Assembly: GCA_947624075.1 (NCBI GenBank) | Contig: CANQIM010000023.1 | Location: forward strand, 1 to 11,447 | DNA: 11,447 nt | Direction: 5' to 3' | Source of the DNA: an uncultured Bacilli bacterium | GTDB lineage: Bacteria > Bacillota_I > Bacilli_A > RF39 > UBA660 | Shown here: positions 7,401 to 11,447 of the stretch, piece by piece | How positions within the stretch are numbered: the stretch's first letter is position 1 | How the letters are laid out: the number at the start of each line of letters is the position of its first letter | The notes under the pieces: generated by a model | What the model saw: only the letters and a program-made list of their open reading frames with translations | Told to the model about the DNA's origin: nothing | Database searches by the model: none | Translations under genes and position numbers: made by a program

Positions 7401-9531
7401 AATATAATTCCTTATTTTTAACATTAAAATTACTACTTATATATTCTTTTTCTTGATTAGAAAGATGAAGGTAGGCTTTTTCTAAACTATCTCTAGATAG
7501 TAAAGCATTTTCTTTTCTAGTTTTCAAATACTTCTTTTCATAATTATCTTTTGCTTTACGAAGATTTGGAACTACTTTTCTAGAAAAATAGTTTTCTATT
7601 GGCAATGCTAAATCATCTATAGGAGCATTTTCATAACCATCAAAATATTTTTTATTAAGAATTTCTACTTCATCTTCATGCAAATTATTTATTATATAAT
7701 TTAATTCATCAATTGTAGAAACTTTTAATAAGTCATATAAATTTTCTTTGATAATTATTACTTTAGAAGGATTTTTAAGAGCTGATGTGTAAAGCTTTAA
7801 CTTATCAATAATTCTAGTAAATTTTTCATCAAATATGTCTTCGACCTTGTTGCTATAATCTTTTCCATAAACATTTTGAAGCATTAGTTGTTCTTCAGTA
7901 TCTAGATATTTAATAGCTTCAATAATAGTAGCCTTAGGAGCGGAAACAACTTTACAAAGAGTAAGCTTACTTTCTTTTAAAGTGATATTGTTAGGATTAT
8001 CAAGATAATTCTTACTTTTTTGAATATTATTATTATTTTTTAGTTTCCTTAATGCTTTACTTTCTATTTGACGAATACGTTCCCTACTTACATTTAGTTT
8101 TTTACCAACATAATCTAATGTTTTAGGAATACCATCATTTAAACCAAATCTCTCTGTTATAATAAATTTTTCTCTAGGTGATAATATATCAAGAGACCTT
8201 ACTACTTGAGAAGCTAAATCTTTCTTAATATATTCCTCTTCTATTTTAATTGAATCATCAGCAATAAAATCTTGAAGTTCATCAGAATTCCCTTCATCAC
8301 TAATGTTTGTATTATAACTAATAACGTTTTGAGTAATTTGTAAAAGGTCTTCTACTCCTTTTTTAGTCAAATTTAATTCTTTGGCAATCTCATCAGTAGT
8401 TGGTTCTCTGCCTACAAGATTTTCATAATTATTTCTAATCCTTTCTATTTTAGCTAATTTCTCACTAGTATTTACTGGTATTCTAATAGATCTTCCTGTA
8501 TTAGCAATGCTTCTTTGAATAGCTTGTCTTATAGACCAAGTAGCATATGTTGAGAAACGAAATCCCTTATCAACATCATATTTATCAATAGCCCTTATTA
8601 ACCCAAAATTTCCTTCGACGATTAAATCCATAATTGATAGACCACGGCCAACAAATTTTTTGGCAATACTAATAATTAATTTTTGATTATGTTCAATTAT
8701 ATAATTTCGAGTTTCAATATCATTCCTATTATTTTTTAACCGTTCGAAACATATTCTAGTTTCTTCAAGAGTTAAAATCTTTTTAGGAATAGTTTTTAAA
8801 AAGTCATGAAAAATATCATCAGTTAAAACAAAGTCATTTCTACTATCTTGATTATCTTCTTCAGAATAGGAAAATTTTAAATCATTGCTATTTGAATAAG
8901 CTGAAGAATTATCTTTTTCTATTTGGTCGTTGATAACACCATACTCAAAGTTACCAAGATTACTTATTTTACTATCTTCGTCTTCAGTAGAAATATTATT
9001 ATTGTAACAATACGGTTCAAGTAAAAAATTAAGACTAGTATCAAGAAGAGTTTTTAATTTACTTTTATTTAAAGAAGTATTTTTGTAAATTATTTTTTTG
9101 ATTAGGTCTTTTATCATATCATTACTACCAGTTAAAAAAAGACAATCTTCAAAAGAAATATTAGGCATTAGTTGCGTAATATTATCAATGTATGATAATA
9201 AAGTATCTTCAGCAGCTTCTTGACTATAGTTTTCAAGATAATAGTCAGTATAAGTATTTAGTATGCTTCTATTTTCATTTTGAGATAATAATTTTTTTAA
9301 ATAATTAAAATATTCATTTGTGAGATATTTTTCAATCTTTTTAGAGGCAGTTGCCATGGAAAAATTTTTTTCATTTTCTAAATAAGTATTTAAGGCAGTC
9401 TGAAAAAGCTCATCTTGAATATATCCATCAAGATTTAAAAAAGAAAAATTAGTCGCAACATTTTTCTTTAGTTCTTCTAGATTTTGTAAAAATATTAGTT
9501 TCTCTTCATTAGATATTTGTTCAAATTTCAT
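4402..9531 (-). CDS. Giant sigma-70 family factor with about fourteen C-terminal helical repeats
   Basis: A 1709-residue protein; primary sigma factors usually have about 350-650. Residues 1-235 are an all-helical domain shared with the upstream paralogue (PNISFEDC at 123-130) and an acidic linker. A full sigma core follows: region 1.2 from about 236, region 2 at 278-348, region 3 at 355-430, region 4 at 445-500. The -35-reading helix keeps Arg483, Glu484, Arg487 and Gln488. In region 2, Ser333 replaces the second Trp of the usual WW pair, Gln339 replaces the usual Thr, and Val305 replaces the core-binding Gln of the LIQEG motif. Residues 531-1605 are repeats, and 1610-1709 form a Trp-containing cap. 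There is no signal peptide or membrane segment. ATG start with AGGAGG 7 nt upstream; TAA stop. It should bind RNA polymerase core and direct it to alternative promoters (inference); regulon and repeat function are unknown. Confidence 0.88.
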   Translation of the reverse strand: MKFEQISNEEKLIFLQNLEELKKNVATNFSFLNLDGYIQDELFQTALNTYLENEKNFSMATASKKIEKYLTNEYFNYLKKLLSQNENRSILNTYTDYYLENYSQEAAEDTLLSYIDNITQLMPNISFEDCLFLTGSNDMIKDLIKKIIYKNTSLNKSKLKTLLDTSLNFLLEPYCYNNNISTEDEDSKISNLGNFEYGVINDQIEKDNSSAYSNSNDLKFSYSEEDNQDSRNDFVLTDDIFHDFLKTIPKKILTLEETRICFERLKNNRNDIETRNYIIEHNQKLIISIAKKFVGRGLSIMDLIVEGNFGLIRAIDKYDVDKGFRFSTYATWSIRQAIQRSIANTGRSIRIPVNTSEKLAKIERIRNNYENLVGREPTTDEIAKELNLTKKGVEDLLQITQNVISYNTNISDEGNSDELQDFIADDSIKIEEEYIKKDLASQVVRSLDILSPREKFIITERFGLNDGIPKTLDYVGKKLNVSRERIRQIESKALRKLKNNNNIQKSKNYLDNPNNITLKESKLTLCKVVSAPKATIIEAIKYLDTEEQLMLQNVYGKDYSNKVEDIFDEKFTRIIDKLKLYTSALKNPSKVIIIKENLYDLLKVSTIDELNYIINNLHEDEVEILNKKYFDGYENAPIDDLALPIENYFSRKVVPNLRKAKDNYEKKYLKTRKENALLSRDSLEKAYLHLSNQEKEYISSNFNVKNKELYLLEELNDYSIDSTYQKLLKYAINIENTGRYDLNIYEVPFISLTPASSTAELEFILANLTAEDMALLEERFGKDFLHHSEVKNVSYNHNKKILTKIIPDINAKILKLSTPLEITLGVSREKVDKAISFFDSKTQQKIKVFYHYRKNKNVELTKEDVANFKNKIIPLLKTAIKELDSKGKLSETTQRNIKQVKLLSKKKITRHFNTTDEHLKEIVTSFSEDEQKVFAKSYNPIEKASLTKKEKELSAKVTQKISNYLLKEKKLANINPLIEVLYEDKIITFKALEYFNAEDQVLLKEKFHLGRSNKYLDNLDEEGRNRLQNILAPLFKKCIASLKEKGFVAFDIIKEIEKTSLKTIKFDKQKDTNQLKSILSYFTIEDRRLIKERFNYTENFLNSKDLTEMEVLHLQKIVSLYLEAINYLKSNKNLSEDIIKKIKYYTWKNNYEFTNKEKVLNIIKHFPNKEKDLFLKKFSTDLEKVYPYRFSEEEEKSYEEILLKVKALKGKRKYLFVEDISENEEVIAKTLKYFNKKDKCLLKAKFNLTKRYNLIDELDDASKEKFFTQTVPLFKKILGYINENNKIPDDLLQQLHEISPQDITEKHLQRNKKEILTYFNKKDRALLIDRFDIQNIRKNNSLNLNTSEEHLQDIIECFNKALALLNENKFIPLEMIAEIKEISPSNKTKFAIDNTTLLKIVSTLSAEEQSIFYKKFGPNLDGVGSLKLNSWENELYKEISKKISTKIAFEKKRKKTKARFKASKECVLDIVKNLSVQEQELFFKKFDEDLNIRKDYVKEKELQEKVELLSRKISRKILAKEKQKISKKTLRFKADKLTLLEIINTFSNEEKQIFFKRNGENLDDIDDTRLSFEEKKLYKKIAAKISIKLMQQRKERIILEKDNCSEEDVVNSTINVTNTTLTSKDWHNIRVIYQSLDDWQRRQLGINNANLLEKILFSKEKIVLTISEQKELYKALRVLFIISKDIPKISRNKTYLKSITNYLQNNNEK
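4717..7941 (-). repeat. Coding tandem repeats: about fourteen 67-88-residue helical units in the giant sigma factor
   Basis: Protein-level repeats, too diverged to show as DNA repeats. Units begin near residues 531, 605, 680, 756, 826, 914, 984, 1070, 1155, 1222, 1308, 1394, 1462 and 1534. A typical unit has a helix ending in a hydrophobic pattern, then L-S/T/N-x-E-E/D-x-x-x-(I/L)-(F/L)-x-(K/E)-(K/R)-F-(G/N/D), a variable Asn/Asp-rich stretch, an acidic LS-x-E-E-like turn, and a long basic helix with spaced Ile/Leu. Short units (67-72 residues) end in a Lys-rich helix. Long ones (85-88) add a segment like N-x-x-I-P-x-x-x-(I/L)-x-x-I-x-E-I. The last three units are the most alike. I do not recognise the repeat as a named family. 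Confidence 0.75.
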
Positions 9532-9538
9532 CGTTGTT

Positions 9539-9544
9539 CCTCCT
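9539..9544 (-). promoter_or_regulatory. Ribosome binding site of the giant sigma gene
   Basis: AGGAGG on the minus strand, 7 nt before the ATG at 9531. Full-strength site; it supports the chosen start, which also places the N-terminal domain in register with the paralogue. Confidence 0.85.
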
Positions 9545-9556
9545 AATGCTAATTAT

Positions 9557-9585
9557 ATAGTATTAAATAATTTTTCTAGTTTCAA
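9557..9585 (-). promoter_or_regulatory. Possible promoter between the two sigma genes
   Basis: TTGAAA (9585-9580), 17 bp, TACTAT (9562-9557), within the 62-nt gap between the sigma genes. An overlapping TATAAT (9557-9552) is a better -10 but would be 22 bp from that -35. No terminator-type hairpin separates the two genes, so the giant sigma gene may be read both from upstream and from here. Confidence 0.35.
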
Positions 9586-9593
9586 TCTTGATA

Positions 9594-11447
9594 TCAATAA
9601 TGATGCTTTTTCTTTAAAACTTTATTTTTATCTTCTAATTCTTTTTTAATTCTTATTAGTTCCTTCAATATTCCATTAGTAAAATAATTTTCAAGAGGTA
9701 GTGGTAATTTATGAGTAGCACTTTGCATTAAATTATTTTGATATTTTTCATAAATAAGTTTCTTATCAAAAATATTCAAATTATCGATTAATGATTCAAG
9801 CTCTTCAAGGGATGCTAATTTTAATAAACTGAGAAGATTACTAGTTATTTCTACCACCATTTCAGGTTTTATAAAGGCTTTATTAATTAATTTTATCTTA
9901 CGAATAATTCTTTCATGCTCTTCAGTAATATTAATTTCGCTTTTTTTATTGAAATCTTCCCCATAAAGACTTTGTAAATATTCCTTTTCTTCTAGTTCTA
10001 AATAGTCAATAGCCTCTAAAACATATTTCCTAGTAGAGCCAAAATATGAAAATAAAATAACTTCTTCTTTTTTCTTTTTAAAATCAATTGGTTTATCTAA
10101 ATAATTAACAGCATTTCTAGCTATAGTATTATTATACAATTTTTTAAGAGCTTTCTTTTGAATTTGACGAACACGCTCTCTTGTAATATTTAGCATTTTT
10201 CCTACTGTATCAAGGGATTTTGCAGATTCTCCATTTAAACCAAAACGATGTACTATGATAATTTTTTCTTTGTCAGTTAAAGAACATAAAGCATCATTCA
10301 TTAAATTTCTCAAATCATTTTTTATATAAGAATTTTCAATATCAATGGATTCATCAGCTACTATATCTATTAATTGTGTTTCCTCTTTATCATCAATATT
10401 ACTAACATCAATATTATAACTTACTGTATCGTGAGTCGCTTTAATAATGGTTTCAAGCCTTGCCATACTAATTTTCATTTCTTTAGCTATTTCTAAGTCA
10501 GTTGCTTCACGTCCAAGCCTATTACTTAACTTCATCTTAGCTCTATTATATTTATTAACATTTGTATAAGCATGTACTGGTATACGAATATTTCTCCCTA
10601 TTTCTGAAATAGCACGTGAAATAGCTTGATTTATCCACCACGTTGCATAAGTTGAAAACTTATAGCCCATATTTATATCAAACCTCTCAACTGCTTTAAT
10701 TAAGCCCGTATTCCCTTCTTGGATTAAATCTAGTAGTGACAAACTTGTTGTTTGACTGTATCCTTTAGCAATACTAACCACAAGACGAAGATTGTGCATA
10801 ATAACATATTCCTTAGCACTAGCATCCCCTTCAGATATTAATTTAAAATAGTAGTGTTGTTCATCTAAAGTAAGTATTTTTTCTGGAAGACTTTTTAAGT
10901 AATCATTAAGATGATCATCTGTAAAGACTTCATTTTCATTATAATATTCAGAACTATGATATTGATTTTCATCAAATAAGTAATATTCTGCATAACTACC
11001 TTCATTTGTTTCAATAGTTATATCGTTATTTTTACAATACAAATCAAGAAGTAAAAAGAGATTTGTTTGCATAAGAGAGGCAATTTTTGCTTTATCTAAA
11101 TTATTTTTAGGATGAACAAGTTTACTTATTAAATCATTTATTTCAGTATTTTGCAAAATGAAATTGCAGTCTTCAAAAGAAATATTAGGCAAAAGTGCAA
11201 ACAAATTTTTAGAATATTTTAATAATAACTGTTCCACATTCTTTTTAGATGATTTTTTTATAAAATTAACAGTATAATCTTTTAAAACTTGCCTAGTTAA
11301 GTCATTTTCTAGAGCCAATTTTAAGGCCTCATTTAATTCGTAGGTATAACATTTTTGTAATTTTTTCAATAATAATTCTAAAGAGCTTTTAGTTTCATTT
11401 TCTAAAGCCTCATTTAAAGCATTTTGAAAAAGCTTTTCTTTTTCTTC
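9594..11447 (-). CDS. Sigma-70 family factor, paralogue of the giant sigma factor (5' end outside the window)
   Basis: The frame is open to the right edge, giving 617 visible residues. The TTG at 11369 is not the start: the 26 codons before it encode residues matching the paralogue's N-terminus (LFQNALNEALENE against LFQTALNTYLENE), so roughly 35-40 codons are missing. Numbered from the first visible residue, the order is: helical N-terminal domain (PNISFEDC 87-94), acidic Tyr/Asn-rich linker about 140-174, region 1.2 from about 175, region 2 at 213-286, region 3 at 291-366, region 4 at 384-438, then two units of the repeat found in the neighbour, ending at a unit boundary with a Lys-rich tail. 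The WW pair (270-271) and the LIQEG motif are intact, but Asn273 replaces the usual Arg of the WWIRQ motif. The -35 helix keeps Arg423, Glu424, Arg427 and Gln428. TGA stop; the giant sigma gene starts 62 nt on. Probably a functional alternative sigma factor. Confidence 0.9.
   Translation of the reverse strand, partial: EEKEKLFQNALNEALENETKSSLELLLKKLQKCYTYELNEALKLALENDLTRQVLKDYTVNFIKKSSKKNVEQLLLKYSKNLFALLPNISFEDCNFILQNTEINDLISKLVHPKNNLDKAKIASLMQTNLFLLLDLYCKNNDITIETNEGSYAEYYLFDENQYHSSEYYNENEVFTDDHLNDYLKSLPEKILTLDEQHYYFKLISEGDASAKEYVIMHNLRLVVSIAKGYSQTTSLSLLDLIQEGNTGLIKAVERFDINMGYKFSTYATWWINQAISRAISEIGRNIRIPVHAYTNVNKYNRAKMKLSNRLGREATDLEIAKEMKISMARLETIIKATHDTVSYNIDVSNIDDKEETQLIDIVADESIDIENSYIKNDLRNLMNDALCSLTDKEKIIIVHRFGLNGESAKSLDTVGKMLNITRERVRQIQKKALKKLYNNTIARNAVNYLDKPIDFKKKKEEVILFSYFGSTRKYVLEAIDYLELEEKEYLQSLYGEDFNKKSEINITEEHERIIRKIKLINKAFIKPEMVVEITSNLLSLLKLASLEELESLIDNLNIFDKKLIYEKYQNNLMQSATHKLPLPLENYFTNGILKELIRIKKELEDKNKVLKKKHHY

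Noticed and set aside
4717..7941. Repeats as a CRISPR array or DNA-level satellite
   Set aside because: The repetition is in the protein only; at the DNA level the units are diverged, vary in length and keep one open frame.
11367..11369. TTG as start of the right-hand sigma gene
   Set aside because: No ribosome site precedes it and the 26 upstream in-frame codons are homologous to the paralogue, so the gene simply continues past the window.
1..11447. Mycoplasma-type code with TGA read as tryptophan
   Set aside because: Conserved tryptophans are TGG (for example in the sigma region 2 helix and exporter Q-loop), long frames contain no internal TGA, and the right-hand sigma gene ends at TGA where homology to the neighbour ends.

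Overview
This is an AT-rich window in which every gene lies on the minus strand, so transcription runs from the right edge to the left. Shine-Dalgarno sequences are strong (AGGAGG), tryptophan is encoded by TGG, and TGA, TAA and TAG all serve as stops. Together with the low GC content and a tRNA-Glu that encodes its own CCA, this points to a low-GC Gram-positive bacterium using the standard bacterial code, perhaps one of the Mollicutes-like Bacilli common in gut metagenomes. The lineage is an inference. No mobile element, CRISPR array or phage gene was seen.

Right part (11447 to 4402): two tandem paralogous sigma-70 family genes. The upstream one (9594-11447) runs off the window edge; 617 residues are visible. 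The downstream one (4402-9531) encodes an unusually large 1709-residue protein. Both have the same order: an all-helical N-terminal domain sharing the motif PNISFEDC, an acidic linker, a complete sigma core (regions 1.2, 2, 3, 4), then a C-terminal extension. The first protein has two units of a helical repeat after region 4. The second has about fourteen, covering some 1070 residues, plus a C-terminal cap. The -35-reading helix is intact in both, but the -10-reading/melting region carries substitutions that differ between the two, so they look like alternative sigma factors. This pair is the main candidate for an undescribed system.

Middle part (4401 to 3992): a promoter starting 2 nt after the stop of the giant sigma gene, a hairpin, a tRNA-Glu with anticodon CUC, an intrinsic terminator, then a perfect-consensus TTGACA-17-TATAAT promoter. 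Its core overlaps an inverted repeat that could be an operator. About 190 nt of untranslated leader follow.

Left part (3991 to 1): two overlapping genes for the two halves of a heterodimeric ABC exporter. The first half has a degenerate ATPase site (Asp for the catalytic Glu, Gln for the switch His) and a roughly 160-residue extracellular insertion. The second half has the consensus catalytic residues. A hairpin with a T-rich tail at the window edge probably ends the operon. Nothing in the sequence links the exporter to the sigma factors functionally; the tRNA unit with its own promoter and terminator separates them.
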